From assembly GCF_000332175.1 (NCBI RefSeq), contig NZ_KB235914.1:3468868-3532867 (forward strand): a stretch of 64,000 bases of DNA, in the 5' to 3' direction. This document shows positions 24,648 to 33,842 of this stretch, piece after piece (position 1 is the first letter of the stretch; each line of letters starts with the position of its first letter). Source of the DNA: Pseudanabaena sp. PCC 6802 (GTDB lineage Bacteria > Cyanobacteriota > Cyanobacteriia > Pseudanabaenales > Pseudanabaenaceae). A program made the position numbers and the translations under genes. The notes beneath the pieces were generated by a model. That model did no database searches. It was not told the DNA's origin and was given only the letters and a program-made list of their open reading frames with translations.

Positions 24648-25532
24648 GTGACTGTGCCAAAACGTACTACTAAACAATGGATAATCAATATCGTCTTGAT
24701 TATTACTACGCTCTCTTTTTTAGGGATTTCGATCGCGCCGCTACTGGGGGGTATTCTAGCACCGCAACAGGCAGCCAATAAGCCTACTACTACCCAAACC
24801 AGCGAGAAGGAAAAGTTAAAAATTCAAATTGAAGGCTTTGAAGCTGTCCTGAAGCGCGAGCCTAAAAATCGCACTGCTTTAGAGAATTTAGCCATTCTGC
24901 GCATCCAGGCTGGCGATCTTAAGGGCGCGATCGAACCTTTACAAACCCTGGCAGATATTAACCCTGACATTGCGGACTACAGGCTGAAACTGGCGGAAAC
25001 ACACCTGAGGCTGAAACAACGCGATCTTGCCATTGCTGAATATCGTAAAATCCTGAGCACTAAACCCGGCGAACTGCGCGCTCTTGATAGCTTAATTGGT
25101 CTAGAGCTGAAAGATAAGCGTCCTGAAGCCGCGATCGGTCTGCTGAAAGAAACGATCGCGGCTGCCGATACTGTCAATAAAATCCAGCCGGATAGCATCG
25201 ACAAAACTACCGTCACGCTGATGTTGGGTGACGTATACCTCAATCAAAAGCGCTACGAGGAGGCAAAGGATGTCTTCGATAAGCTTGCCAAGCAAGAGAC
25301 TAAAGATTTCAGACCTTTAGTGGGGCAAGCTCAAGTAGCACGCGCTCAAGGCGATGAAACTAAAGCTAGCTCTCTATTTACGAAAGCAGCCGAATTAGCG
25401 CCTCCTCAATATAAAGACAACATTAATAAGCTGGCTGCAAAACCGCCAGAATCAACAACAAACGTGGCACCAAAGCCAGATACGACCGATCCCAAGGAAA
25501 AAACAGATAATAAACCTGACAAGAAAAATTAG
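24648..25532 (+). CDS. Membrane-anchored TPR protein
   Basis: 294 residues from GTG at 24648; a second GTG at 24654 would give an almost identical product. One signal-anchor helix (about 10-34, IINIVLIITTLSFLGISIAPLLGG) is followed by a Thr/Gln linker and five or six TPR units (about 50-255). These include AVLKREPKNRTALENLAILRIQ, a central NPDIADYRLKLAETHL unit and QKRYEEAKDVFDKLA. The C-terminal 35 residues are Pro/Lys/Asp rich and disordered. This is a typical cyanobacterial TPR protein attached to the plasma or thylakoid membrane; its partners are unknown. Confidence 0.85.
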   Translation: MTVPKRTTKQWIINIVLIITTLSFLGISIAPLLGGILAPQQAANKPTTTQTSEKEKLKIQIEGFEAVLKREPKNRTALENLAILRIQAGDLKGAIEPLQTLADINPDIADYRLKLAETHLRLKQRDLAIAEYRKILSTKPGELRALDSLIGLELKDKRPEAAIGLLKETIAAADTVNKIQPDSIDKTTVTLMLGDVYLNQKRYEEAKDVFDKLAKQETKDFRPLVGQAQVARAQGDETKASSLFTKAAELAPPQYKDNINKLAAKPPESTTNVAPKPDTTDPKEKTDNKPDKKN

Positions 25533-25556
25533 ATAGGACGGATGGCGTTGACGCAG

Positions 25557-25619
25557 GGGTTTAGCATTTGTTACTGATGTTTGGGTTTAATGCGAGACTT
25601 TCGGACAAATGCTAAACCC
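25557..25619. repeat. Inverted repeat GGTTTAGCATTTGT / ACAAATGCTAAACC
   Basis: Second copy of the palindromic unit found at 533-592, directly downstream of the TPR gene. Arms of at least 12 bases flank a spacer of about 35 bases. Confidence 0.6.
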
Positions 25620-25787
25620 TTACGGGTTGGTATGGCAAACTCTTGATGATGGCGTTGAAGTTTGAGGTTAAAGATATGACGGATGTTTGGGTTTAATGCG
25701 AGACTTTCGGACAAATGCTAAACCCTTACGGGTTGGTATGGCAAACTCCTGGTGATGGCGTTGAAGTTTGAGGTTAAAGATATGGCG
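25576..25787 (+). repeat. Tandem duplication, two 106-bp units
   Basis: Unit 1 is 25576-25681 and unit 2 is 25682-25787; only about five bases differ. Both start GATGTTTGGGTTTAATGCGA and end near GATATG(A/G)CGGA. Unit 2 ends in the start codon region of the zinc-ribbon gene (ATG 25782). Unit 1 therefore carries a copy of the upstream region and ATG (25676) that runs into a stop after six codons (M-T-D-V-W-V). Confidence 0.85.
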
Positions 25788-26276
25788 GAATATTTTTCTT
25801 GTCCTATCTGTGGTGCGGATGTACCCATCAAAGCGCGTGCCTGTCCTGAATGCGGCTCGGACGAGCAAACTGGTTGGTCGGAAGCCGCAAAGTACGCGCA
25901 CTTGCTGCCATATACAGGCGAGCCGGAACTAACGCAATCCAGCACTCCAGTTTGGCAGCGCTATGTAATTTTTGCGATCGCCGTCCTGTTGACCCTAGCG
26001 TTTTCGATCGCGCAGAATATGGCCTGGATCGTGCCCGCGATCGCAGCAGTAGCTCTCATCTGCGGTGCGGCTTATTGGTTAGGTCAAAAATTCTCGAATA
26101 GCCGTAGGGGGATGGAAAGAAAACTATACCGACAACTGGTACAAAGAGCCAGCGGCGATCGCGACCTGGCTAACAGACTGCTGGAATACGAAAAGCAGCG
26201 CGCTCCTGAAGCTAATCGCTTGCAATTACTGCAAAATGCCATTTATCGTTGGGATCGCGATCGCATTCGGTACTAG
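25782..26276 (+). CDS. Zinc-ribbon membrane protein
   Basis: 164 residues using ATG 25782 ([14 protein letters not shown]). The open frame begins at 25752, but the earlier codons lie in the duplicated leader. The N-terminal zinc ribbon has CPICG and CPECG pairs (residues 7-10 and 22-25). Two adjacent transmembrane helices lie near 60-105. A basic cytoplasmic helical tail ([20 protein letters not shown]) completes it. No function is assigned; zinc-ribbon plus two helices is common in cyanobacterial proteins of unknown role. Its stop overlaps the convergent dnaJ stop by four bases. Confidence 0.8.
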   Translation: MAEYFSCPICGADVPIKARACPECGSDEQTGWSEAAKYAHLLPYTGEPELTQSSTPVWQRYVIFAIAVLLTLAFSIAQNMAWIVPAIAAVALICGAAYWLGQKFSNSRRGMERKLYRQLVQRASGDRDLANRLLEYEKQRAPEANRLQLLQNAIYRWDRDRIRY

Positions 26277-27397
26277 CGATGGAAAATACCACCTAGGAAA
26301 CCTTCTATGCCGCCTTTGGCAGAATTGCCCTTATATTTTTCCAGAAGTTTCTCCAGTACTTCTCGCTCTTCGCTGCTGAGCTTGGTGGGGATGTCCACCT
26401 TAATCGTAATCAGATGATCGCCTCTAGCAACGGGATTACCTAGCTTGGGTACGCCCAAACCTTCTAAGGTCAAGACCGTACCGGGCTGCGTACCTGAGGG
26501 AATGGTTAAAGGCTTTTTGCCATCGACCGTATTAATTGTGATTTTGTCGCCCAGAATCGCCTGCAGGTAGCCAATCTTGATTTCCGACAGGATGTTAATG
26601 CCTTCGCGCTCGAATTCCGTATCGGCTTGTACGAAGAGGTAAACGTACAGATCTCCTGGCGGGCCGCCTTTTTGACCGGCATCGCCTTCGCCGGATACGC
26701 GAAGTCTGGTGCCGCTATCTACGCCAGCGGGAATGGTAATTTTGAGTTTTTTGGTGACCTGGTTCAAACCCTGACCGCCGCAGACTTCACACTTTTCTTC
26801 GATCGTCTGACCAGTGCCATTACAGGTGGGACAGGTCGATACTTGCGTAAAGCTGCCAAACGGCGTGCGCGTGGCACGACGTACCTGCCCGCTGCCGCTG
26901 CAAGTGCTGCAAGTACGCGGCTTTGTCCCTGGCTTTGCCCCAGAGCCAGCACAATTCGAGCAGGTTTCTAAATGAGAAACGTTAATTTGCTTCTCGCCAC
27001 CAAAAATAGCTTCGCGAAACTCTAATTTCTGATCGACCCTGAGGTCGTTGCCGCGCGTGGGGCCGCTGCGGCGACGAGGTTGTTGCCCCCCACCCGCAAA
27101 GCCACTAAAGAAGCTTTCAAAGATATCGGCAAACCCACCCATGTCGCCGAAGTCTTGATATCCCCCTCCTGCCGCACCGGGCACTCCAGCTTCGCCAAAG
27201 CGATCGTAGCGCGAGCGACTGTCCGGTTCTGAGAGGACTTCATAGGCTCGATTAATTTCTTTGAACCGCTCATCTGCGCCATCATCTTTATTTACATCTG
27301 GATGGTACTTACGTGCCAAACGTCGATAAGCTCGTTTGATCTCCTCTTTATCTGCACCGCGAGAGACTCCAAGGATTTCATAGTAATCACGCGCCAT
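26273..27397 (-). CDS. dnaJ: Chaperone protein DnaJ (Hsp40, type I)
   Basis: 374 residues. The J domain (4-69) has the HPD motif in [11 protein letters not shown], which activates DnaK ATPase. A Gly/Phe-rich stretch (70-125) contains [18 protein letters not shown]. The zinc-binding region has four CxxCxGxG-type motifs ([32 protein letters not shown]). The C-terminal substrate-binding beta domains carry [13 protein letters not shown] and [12 protein letters not shown]. Type I architecture and typical length, so a full protein-folding co-chaperone. No dnaK lies beside it. Confidence 0.95.
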   Translation of the reverse strand: MARDYYEILGVSRGADKEEIKRAYRRLARKYHPDVNKDDGADERFKEINRAYEVLSEPDSRSRYDRFGEAGVPGAAGGGYQDFGDMGGFADIFESFFSGFAGGGQQPRRRSGPTRGNDLRVDQKLEFREAIFGGEKQINVSHLETCSNCAGSGAKPGTKPRTCSTCSGSGQVRRATRTPFGSFTQVSTCPTCNGTGQTIEEKCEVCGGQGLNQVTKKLKITIPAGVDSGTRLRVSGEGDAGQKGGPPGDLYVYLFVQADTEFEREGINILSEIKIGYLQAILGDKITINTVDGKKPLTIPSGTQPGTVLTLEGLGVPKLGNPVARGDHLITIKVDIPTKLSSEEREVLEKLLEKYKGNSAKGGIEGFLGGIFHR

Positions 27398-27607
27398 ATG
27401 GTATCTACTCGGTCACTTAAAATTTTGGGACTTATCTTAATTTAACCTAGCAACAACGATTCTGTAAAAGTCAATGTAGAGCTTTCAGCGATTAGCAGTT
27501 AGCGGTTGGCTTTTTTTAATTAAATCTTCCCTGTAGGATGCGTTAGGCAGCAACTGTAGCGCATCATCACCCATCGTCACTAACCTCAACATTGGTGGGT
27601 ATCCACG

Positions 27608-27904
27608 CTAAGGACGAGTTTTAACCGATATATCCCCATTCACCAGGGTTTGACAAGCAAGGCGATAGCTGTTGGGCTTGCGCTTGAGCTTTCTTTTTTC
27701 AAAATCCGTCCGGGGAGAGAGCTGCTCGCCGCCTTCGGTAATTTCCACAATGCAGGTGCCGCATTGACCGTAACCACCGCAATTCGTGAGCTTGCCAACT
27801 AACTTATAGAGATCGATGCCATTTTCTATGGCTTTAGTGCGTAAATTAGCGCCATCCATAGCAATTACTTGTTTACCTTCTTCGACAAAATTGATATTAG
27901 CCAT
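27608..27904 (-). CDS. Plant-type [2Fe-2S] ferredoxin
   Basis: 98 residues of the beta-grasp ferredoxin fold. Cluster ligands are the Cys residues in [11 protein letters not shown] (C-x5-C-x2-C, near residues 42-50) and a distal Cys in RLACQTL (near residue 83). The spacing C-G-x-Y/G-x-x-C-G-T-C resembles the FdxH-like and adrenodoxin-like side branches more than photosynthetic PetF. A specialised electron carrier is therefore likely. Confidence 0.88.
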   Translation of the reverse strand: MANINFVEEGKQVIAMDGANLRTKAIENGIDLYKLVGKLTNCGGYGQCGTCIVEITEGGEQLSPRTDFEKRKLKRKPNSYRLACQTLVNGDISVKTRP

Positions 27905-28048
27905 GGCCCGTGCGTTAACTTTTGTAAATCAAATGTGGTAGCAATACCCTTTGAGTTTAAGTGGAGGGTGTGGGGGCTTTGCCTCCACGCAGGGGTTCTA
28001 TCCCTGCACCCGTCCTCACTCTTTGTTCGTAAAGCTTTATTAAGTAAA

Positions 28049-28765
28049 TTAAACCATTGATGTGGATAGACTCACAATCAGTAAAGAGAAGTAGGGCAGA
28101 TCTAAATCTGGAAATTGCGTGAGGTTTGACCACACTTTTTGCTGGGGTAGCGTGGCGTGGGCAACGACATGACTGTGGTGCAGGAGGTTTCGCGATCGCA
28201 GTAATTTCCACACCTCAGAGTAGACGCTGCTCACTTTCATCAGCACCACCACATCCGCCCAATCTAAAGCTGTCTCTAGCTCGGCAAAACTATGCATGGC
28301 GGGCAAAATTGCTAGCTTGTCAGACCAAATTGTGAGGGGAATGCCGATCGCGGCGGCAGCCGCCATGGGAGACGACACGCCTGGAATTATTTCGATTTCA
28401 TATTCATGGGGCTGAGATTTTAGTCCCCACATCAGATAGGTGAGCGTGCTATAGAAGCTCACATCTCCCTCAGCAATAAAGGAAACATTTTGGCCTTTGC
28501 GCAAGTGCTGAGCAATTTTGAGCACGGCTGCCTGCCATGCTGCCTTTAGTACGAGTTTATCCTGGACGAAAGGTAGCTCCAGGGGGAGTTTGATCTGACT
28601 GGGGTGCAAAAATTGGGCAGCGATCGCTTCGGCAATGCCCTGCTTGCCACACCGCCCCGCTGGAAATGCTACAACGGCAGAATTTTGCAAGGCCTTCATT
28701 CCTTTTAAGGTGATTAATTCCGGATCGCCGGGGCCAACACCAATACCGTAAAACTTACCCTGCAC
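28049..28765 (-). CDS. cobI: Precorrin-2 C(20)-methyltransferase
   Basis: 238 residues of the tetrapyrrole methylase superfamily. It methylates precorrin-2 (or cobalt-precorrin-2) at C20 using S-adenosylmethionine, making precorrin-3 for cobalamin. Visible motifs are GIGVGPGDPELITLKGMKAL at the N-terminus, FIAEGDVSFYSTLTYLMWGL (substrate/SAM loop), IIPGVSSPMAAAAAIGIPL and VVLMKVSS. These separate CobI/CbiL from CobJ/CobM. No other cob genes adjoin it, and I see no cobalamin riboswitch upstream. Confidence 0.93.
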   Translation of the reverse strand: MQGKFYGIGVGPGDPELITLKGMKALQNSAVVAFPAGRCGKQGIAEAIAAQFLHPSQIKLPLELPFVQDKLVLKAAWQAAVLKIAQHLRKGQNVSFIAEGDVSFYSTLTYLMWGLKSQPHEYEIEIIPGVSSPMAAAAAIGIPLTIWSDKLAILPAMHSFAELETALDWADVVVLMKVSSVYSEVWKLLRSRNLLHHSHVVAHATLPQQKVWSNLTQFPDLDLPYFSLLIVSLSTSMV

Positions 28766-28959
28766 TTGATTTAATTTCTACCTCGTAAAGCGTTACTGAA
28801 GCAAGCGCATCAAGACTAGCAAAATTTTGTTTCCGCGATCGGGATAATTTCCTAAAAAATCCTGAAAACCATTGCTAATTTCCGCAAAGAATGTGTCATA
28901 TTGTCAGCAAACAAACAAGGTTTAGATTTTAGTTTGCTTAAGTTGGGCTTGATAACCCT

Positions 28960-31900
28960 ATGTCAACAGTTCAGAGTAGTCGCCTGATTGCCGAGATCAA
29001 TAATTTGCTGAGCCATCCGCTCGGCTCAGCTTCTCACGTTCTGTCTGATGAGGTAATTCAGCGTCGCGAGCAACTCAAGCAACTGAGGTTTCAACTAGAA
29101 AATGCTCAAGATCCTCGTCGCATTAAAACCCTGGAGCAGAAATGCCAGCTTTTGATCTATCAGCTTGATGGCACGCTAGACGCGATCGCTGATTCCCTGA
29201 ACCATCCCCAAGCAAACAGTCCCGAGGCAATTGCATCCAGCCAGAATACGCTGCTGGATACATCAAGTACGCGAGACAATCCGAACGATCTAAGCGATCG
29301 AGTCGATCGAGTCACCGATCTAAGCGATCGCAGCGATCGCGAAACACAGCCGCAAATGCCATCGGGCGCACCGGAGTTGCCGAGACTAATTACCATAACG
29401 CCATCGCCTACGCCCCAGAAACCACCGTCCGAGAATGGCAGTACAGCAAATGAAATATTCGATCGCACCATGTTAGGGAACGACGAACAGGTTGCCTCAA
29501 TTCAGCAGACAGTTAAGCAGGCGATCGAGCAAACCCTAGCCGTAGAAAGAGCGTTGACGATCGCGGAAATTAATGGCAACATCAAAAACTTAGTTGAGGC
29601 GCAACGGCGCGCAGCGCTGAGTCAGGAGCTACAGGAACTGGAGCAGCAGAAGCAGATACTACATACAGAGATTGCAAACCTGGAGGCGCAACGCCAAGAA
29701 CAAATCCAGCAATTCACCCAACAGCTAGATCGGCACCAGCAAGAGGTAATCGCTCGAATTACCCAACAGCAACAGTCTGAGATCGAGATGTTTGCAGAAC
29801 AGCAAAAGCTGTACCAGACTGAGATTAGGAACTCCATTCTGGCTTTGCAGGAATTAGTGCGCGATCGCATTCCCAATGAAGTCGATCGAGTCATCCAGGC
29901 AATTCGGGCAGAAGAAGAGAAGCGATGGCAAGATGCGAATGCATCGCATCGAGAATTTATGGAACGAGTGCAGGTACAAAGAGAGCGCTTCGCTACGGAT
30001 CTCGATACTAGATTTGCCTCAACCTTTGAGGAGTTAGAACAGAACGTTCAAGCGTATAAGGATTCTCTTGCCCGCCAGGTCGAACAAGTGAAGGCTTACG
30101 AACGGGAGCATGAAGCTTTGCTCGCAACCTTAACCGACCGTTTGGCGGCTAAGGTGGAATCACTCCCAACTTCAATGCCTGATTCTCAGGCAGATAATCT
30201 CTTACTTGAGTCAGAATCGGAACCCGAATTATTACTTGACGAACAAACCAATCTATTCGAGGTGTCGGAGCCTGAATTATTCTCTGGCGAGCAGGTCGAA
30301 GAGGGTAGCGATCGAGTAGATGAATTATTTACGGGCGATGTCACAGGCGATCGCGATGAGGATGTCGAAGAGCGTGACGATCGAGCAGATGAATTATTTG
30401 CGAGCGATGCCACAAGCGATCGCGATGAGGATGGAGATGCGGACGCGATCGAAGATCTAATTAACGAATCAAATCCTTTTTTGAATGAAGATACTAGAAC
30501 TGCTAGCGACGATAATTCAGCAGCGATTGAGGATCTAATAGCCAGCCTGGATTCTTTAGTAGGAACGTCCGATACACCCGAACAGACTGAACCAGAAGTC
30601 ACTCTGCCTGAAATTACCGAACTTGCCGATCTAACTGCTCAAATTGAAGCGGATAGCGATCGCTCTAACGATCTTTTGCTAACTACAGATGAATCGGTAG
30701 AGGCACCTGAAGAAATAGATGCGATCGTTCCCACCGATCTGACGACAGATATTACAAGCACGGATGAACTGGTTGAATTAATTGAATCGACTGAAGAAAT
30801 AGAAGATAGGTTAGTACCTGAATCTCAAGTTGAAGCCGAGATAGAACCAGAACTCGATCTAGAAGCAAATCCAGAATTCAACGAACTAGCGAATCAAATT
30901 GAAGCAGAGTTCGGTCAAGATCTCGACCGAATAATCTATTATGTTCGACCAGGGCAGGAACCAAGTATGGCAAGTTACGATCTTTCTGCAAATACGACAA
31001 AATCAGAGCGGGAGATCGCAGCCAATCTATCACCAGAAACTAACTATGCGATCGCGAATCTGTCAGAGTCCCCTATCCCTGTCCCCTCGATGGACGATGA
31101 ACTCGAACGCCTGCTCGATGCTGTAGTGGCAAAGAAGTCACCGGATGAGCAAACCTCAGCGATCGCAGAAACACAAGAATTAACGGAACTGCCAGATTTA
31201 TTGCCAGACTTAGATAGAGAAGAAGACCAGCTATCTGCGCTAGCAGACGTGGAATCTTTAAGCTCTGAGTTAATCTCTAACGATTCTCCCACATCAGAGC
31301 GAGTGCGATCGGAAGCGGTTACGGCTACTCCAGGTGGATCGCTAGAAGAGAGCGAGCTGGAGAGATCGGATTCTACTCTGCCACCAGAAGACGGTATCGA
31401 CCCCAGCTACAGCATAGATGATACCTGGTTTTTAGGTATCGACTTCGGCACTACATCCTTGCGGGCTAGTTTATTCAATGCTACAACAAACAAAATTTAT
31501 CCTCTCCTATTTGATGTATCTTCAGGGCATTCTAGCGAATATCTACCCAGTACTGGACATGCCTCACCAGAGCCGCTGTCCTTAGATCCATTACAAGCAC
31601 GATCTATCGATCCTCCTGACTATGAAGATCGGAGGGATGAAGATGCGATCGCCAACTTCAAGAGGTTACTAAAATTAGGCTTGCCCTATCACGGTGTGAG
31701 TAATTGGCAGCCGATCGTGCAGTGGACGGATCGGGAGCGCATTCCCCTTCGCTATTTTCAAGCAATGCTGAAACAGCTCGTCCTCAAACTACAGGCTAAG
31801 GCAATCTGTGGCAAACTGCCAGAGCTGCATACAATCTTATCTAAGCGCATCTATGCCGTAATTTTGGGACATCCCACCGCATGGTCGGATACCTACGTGC

Positions 31901-33075
31901 ACAATCTGCGCGAAGCAGTTCTGGTAACCGGAATCGTCGATCGAGCCGAGCAGGTGATGGTAATCGATCAAGCGATCGCTCCCTTATTTGCACTCATCCA
32001 TCAAAATAAAGCACCGCAGGATATCGCTCTAGCGATCGACATCGGCGCGCAAACCACGGATATCTTACTGACAAAGGCGGGAAATGGGATAATTAGTCGC
32101 AGCACGATTGGCAGTCTGGGCTTTGATTATGCCGGACTGGGGATTAATCAAGATATCGTCGTGCAATTACTTTATCCCCGCTGTCGATTACTGGCTGCCC
32201 CAGATAGCGATGACTGCGATCTAGATCGTTTGTTAATGCCTGCGCCAGGCGATCCGGCACCTGGTCTGCGAGCGGAACTGCAGAAATGTTTAATGAGTTC
32301 GTTGGTTGGGAGGGAGTTACTGAACGCAGCCGAGCAACTGAAGCTGGCGCTATCGACGCATTTAGATCGAGATGAATGGGGCGCGACGGTATGCGATCGA
32401 CCGCTGAGCGTATGGCGACGGGAGTTGGAAAGTCAGGTGATGCAGCCATTTATCCAATATCTCAATCGCGAACTCAACGATTTACTCAGTAGTTCTGGAG
32501 TTCTGGCAGATGAGGTAAAATTGCTATGGAAGCTGGGTGGTTCTGTAGCTTTGCCTAGTCTGTCGCGATGGTTAGAGCAAAAATTCCCCAATGCCGCGAT
32601 CGAGCACCTGCCACCGTCAACAGTTGCCAGTGGCCTGGCGATCGCACCCATGTATCGCTACCTAATCAATATTGGACGGCAGCAATATTCTGACTACTTC
32701 TTACTACAGGAGATTTGCCACCTCAACCTGCAAAGTGCAATTACACCTGACCAACTTATGCAGCAGCTTCAGAATCGCGGTGTTAATTCTAAGTCTTGTC
32801 GCGATCGCATTTTTACATTCCTCCAGGGCGATCTGCCTATGGGGATCTTTCCTTGGCAGGAGCAAGAGCAAAGTATTTTCTTGAGCGATCCTTCCCTCAG
32901 TCACGATCTATTTGCGGGGAGGCTATTCGAGCTAGATAGCAACGGTACGTATCAACCAAACTTAAGGAAATTTCAAGCTCTGAAACTCTACCTCCAATCT
33001 ATCCTCGGCAACATGCAACAATCTCTCGCGGAGCCTTTAGTATTTCCTGAGTTTGGTCGTACCGCGATCGGTTAG
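28960..33075 (+). CDS. Giant coiled-coil protein with C-terminal Hsp70/actin-like ATPase domain
   Basis: 1371 residues in three parts. Residues 1-430 are helical and Gln/Glu rich; a long coiled coil at about 185-395 holds heptads such as LQELEQQKQILHTEIANLEA. Residues about 430-810 are strongly acidic, Asp/Glu/Ser rich and probably disordered, with repeated DRDED- and EEIEDR-like runs. Residues about 820-1371 form an actin-fold ATPase: phosphate-1 loop FLGIDFGTTSLRASLF (near 825), phosphate-2 loop ALAIDIGAQTTDILLTKAG (near 1025) and adenosine-type motif KLGGSVALPSLSRW (near 1190). No Hsp70 substrate-binding domain or CCC Walker motif is present. Probably a cyanobacteria-specific Hsp70-like filament or scaffold ATPase; the role is unknown. 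Confidence 0.8.
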   Translation: MSTVQSSRLIAEINNLLSHPLGSASHVLSDEVIQRREQLKQLRFQLENAQDPRRIKTLEQKCQLLIYQLDGTLDAIADSLNHPQANSPEAIASSQNTLLDTSSTRDNPNDLSDRVDRVTDLSDRSDRETQPQMPSGAPELPRLITITPSPTPQKPPSENGSTANEIFDRTMLGNDEQVASIQQTVKQAIEQTLAVERALTIAEINGNIKNLVEAQRRAALSQELQELEQQKQILHTEIANLEAQRQEQIQQFTQQLDRHQQEVIARITQQQQSEIEMFAEQQKLYQTEIRNSILALQELVRDRIPNEVDRVIQAIRAEEEKRWQDANASHREFMERVQVQRERFATDLDTRFASTFEELEQNVQAYKDSLARQVEQVKAYEREHEALLATLTDRLAAKVESLPTSMPDSQADNLLLESESEPELLLDEQTNLFEVSEPELFSGEQVEEGSDRVDELFTGDVTGDRDEDVEERDDRADELFASDATSDRDEDGDADAIEDLINESNPFLNEDTRTASDDNSAAIEDLIASLDSLVGTSDTPEQTEPEVTLPEITELADLTAQIEADSDRSNDLLLTTDESVEAPEEIDAIVPTDLTTDITSTDELVELIESTEEIEDRLVPESQVEAEIEPELDLEANPEFNELANQIEAEFGQDLDRIIYYVRPGQEPSMASYDLSANTTKSEREIAANLSPETNYAIANLSESPIPVPSMDDELERLLDAVVAKKSPDEQTSAIAETQELTELPDLLPDLDREEDQLSALADVESLSSELISNDSPTSERVRSEAVTATPGGSLEESELERSDSTLPPEDGIDPSYSIDDTWFLGIDFGTTSLRASLFNATTNKIYPLLFDVSSGHSSEYLPSTGHASPEPLSLDPLQARSIDPPDYEDRRDEDAIANFKRLLKLGLPYHGVSNWQPIVQWTDRERIPLRYFQAMLKQLVLKLQAKAICGKLPELHTILSKRIYAVILGHPTAWSDTYVHNLREAVLVTGIVDRAEQVMVIDQAIAPLFALIHQNKAPQDIALAIDIGAQTTDILLTKAGNGIISRSTIGSLGFDYAGLGINQDIVVQLLYPRCRLLAAPDSDDCDLDRLLMPAPGDPAPGLRAELQKCLMSSLVGRELLNAAEQLKLALSTHLDRDEWGATVCDRPLSVWRRELESQVMQPFIQYLNRELNDLLSSSGVLADEVKLLWKLGGSVALPSLSRWLEQKFPNAAIEHLPPSTVASGLAIAPMYRYLINIGRQQYSDYFLLQEICHLNLQSAITPDQLMQQLQNRGVNSKSCRDRIFTFLQGDLPMGIFPWQEQEQSIFLSDPSLSHDLFAGRLFELDSNGTYQPNLRKFQALKLYLQSILGNMQQSLAEPLVFPEFGRTAIG

Positions 33076-33167
33076 CACCGCTACGTTGACACGCCGTCTC
33101 ATGCCTGCATTGCCGTACCTATGTTGCTTGACTTGCTTCATGGCCTTGTCTAGAACCCTGCTATATT

Positions 33168-33280
33168 TATAGCGGTTTTCAGATCGGAAAGAGTAGGGGG
33201 GTTGGGGGCGTTGCCCCCAAGAAGGGGTTCTACCCCTTCACCCCGTCAATAAAACCTGTTCTCAATTGAAAAACGCTATA
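33168..33280 (+). repeat. MITE-like element copy A
   Basis: Starts TATAGCGGTTTTCAGAT and ends AATTGAAAAACGCTATA, so the termini are imperfect inverted repeats. The interior has a G-run/C-run hairpin (GGGGGCGTTGCCCCC) and a second hairpin (GAAGGGG-TTCTA-CCCCTTC). No protein-coding content. 113 bases. Confidence 0.8.
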
Positions 33281-33343
33281 GCTTAAATTTTTTCCAGACT
33301 ATGGCTTGACTTTTTCCTCCTTTCCTTAACTTGACACCACTGC

Positions 33344-33411
33344 CCCCGTGTCTGCCTCAACCCTGTGCCTACCCCAACCCCGTGCCTGCCCTAACCCCGT
33401 GCCTGTTGTAA
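33344..33411 (+). repeat. Four tandem 17-bp units upstream of tRNA-Arg
   Basis: Units at 33344, 33361, 33378 and 33395 follow the consensus CCCCGTGYCTRCCYYAA; the last is degenerate. No spacers, so it is not a CRISPR. It lies about 60 bases upstream of the tRNA. Confidence 0.8.
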
Positions 33412-33469
33412 ATTCCTAAACAAATGGCAACCAGGTATGGGGTGAGAATATGTTATGATCGCCCACGAA

Positions 33470-33542
33470 GGGCATATAGCTCAGTGGATAGAGCACCAGG
33501 TTCCGGTCCTGGGTGTCGGGGGTTCGAGTCCCTCTATGCTCG
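33470..33542 (+). tRNA. tRNA-Arg (anticodon CCG)
   Basis: 73 nucleotides. Acceptor GGGCATA pairs with TATGCTC (one G-T); D arm AGCTCAGTGGATAGAGCA; anticodon stem CCAGG/CCTGG with loop TTCCGGT gives anticodon CCG; T arm GGGGGTTCGAGTCCCTC; discriminator G. CCA is not encoded. A TATGAT -10-like box is at 33454-33459. Confidence 0.93.
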
Positions 33543-33616
33543 TTGCTAGTAACCTCGCTCGGATGATATTGACACTCCGCTAACTGAAGATTTTTGGGAA
33601 ACCATCTTCGAGATAA

Positions 33617-33728
33617 TATAGCGGTTTTCAGATGAAAACGAGAAGGGGGGTTGGGGGCGTTGCCCCCAAGAAGGGGTAGGACCCCTTCACCCCGTCAATA
33701 AAACCTGTTCTCAATTGAAAAACGCTAT
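33617..33728 (+). repeat. MITE-like element copy B
   Basis: Same family and orientation as copy A, only about 340 bases away, placing tRNA-Arg between two copies. TATAGCGGTTTTCAGATGAA start, GAAAAACGCTAT end. Confidence 0.8.
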
Positions 33729-33842
33729 TAATGTTCCCGATCGTGGGAGAATGATCGGTAAGTGCGATTTATGCTCTAGGCTTCAGAGAGTCAAATAAAG
33801 ATTGCTGTCCTCATCTTTAGATATGGTCTTTGACAAAGAAAC

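Noticed and set aside
27538-27572. GTTAGGC at 27542 as a possible further attC
   Set aside because: It lies in a GATGCG...CGCATC palindrome, a common dispersed repeat in cyanobacteria; no R'', L'' or L' boxes in the right places.
28766-28959. Cobalamin riboswitch upstream of cobI
   Set aside because: I could not find the conserved B12-box core or the expected stems in this spacer.
29160-31292. Several Ser-rich minus-strand frames within the giant coiled-coil gene
   Set aside because: Antisense shadows of Asp/Glu/Gln-rich codons in a gene with clear domains.
33344-33411. CRISPR array
   Set aside because: The 17-base units are contiguous with no spacers and no cas genes are nearby.
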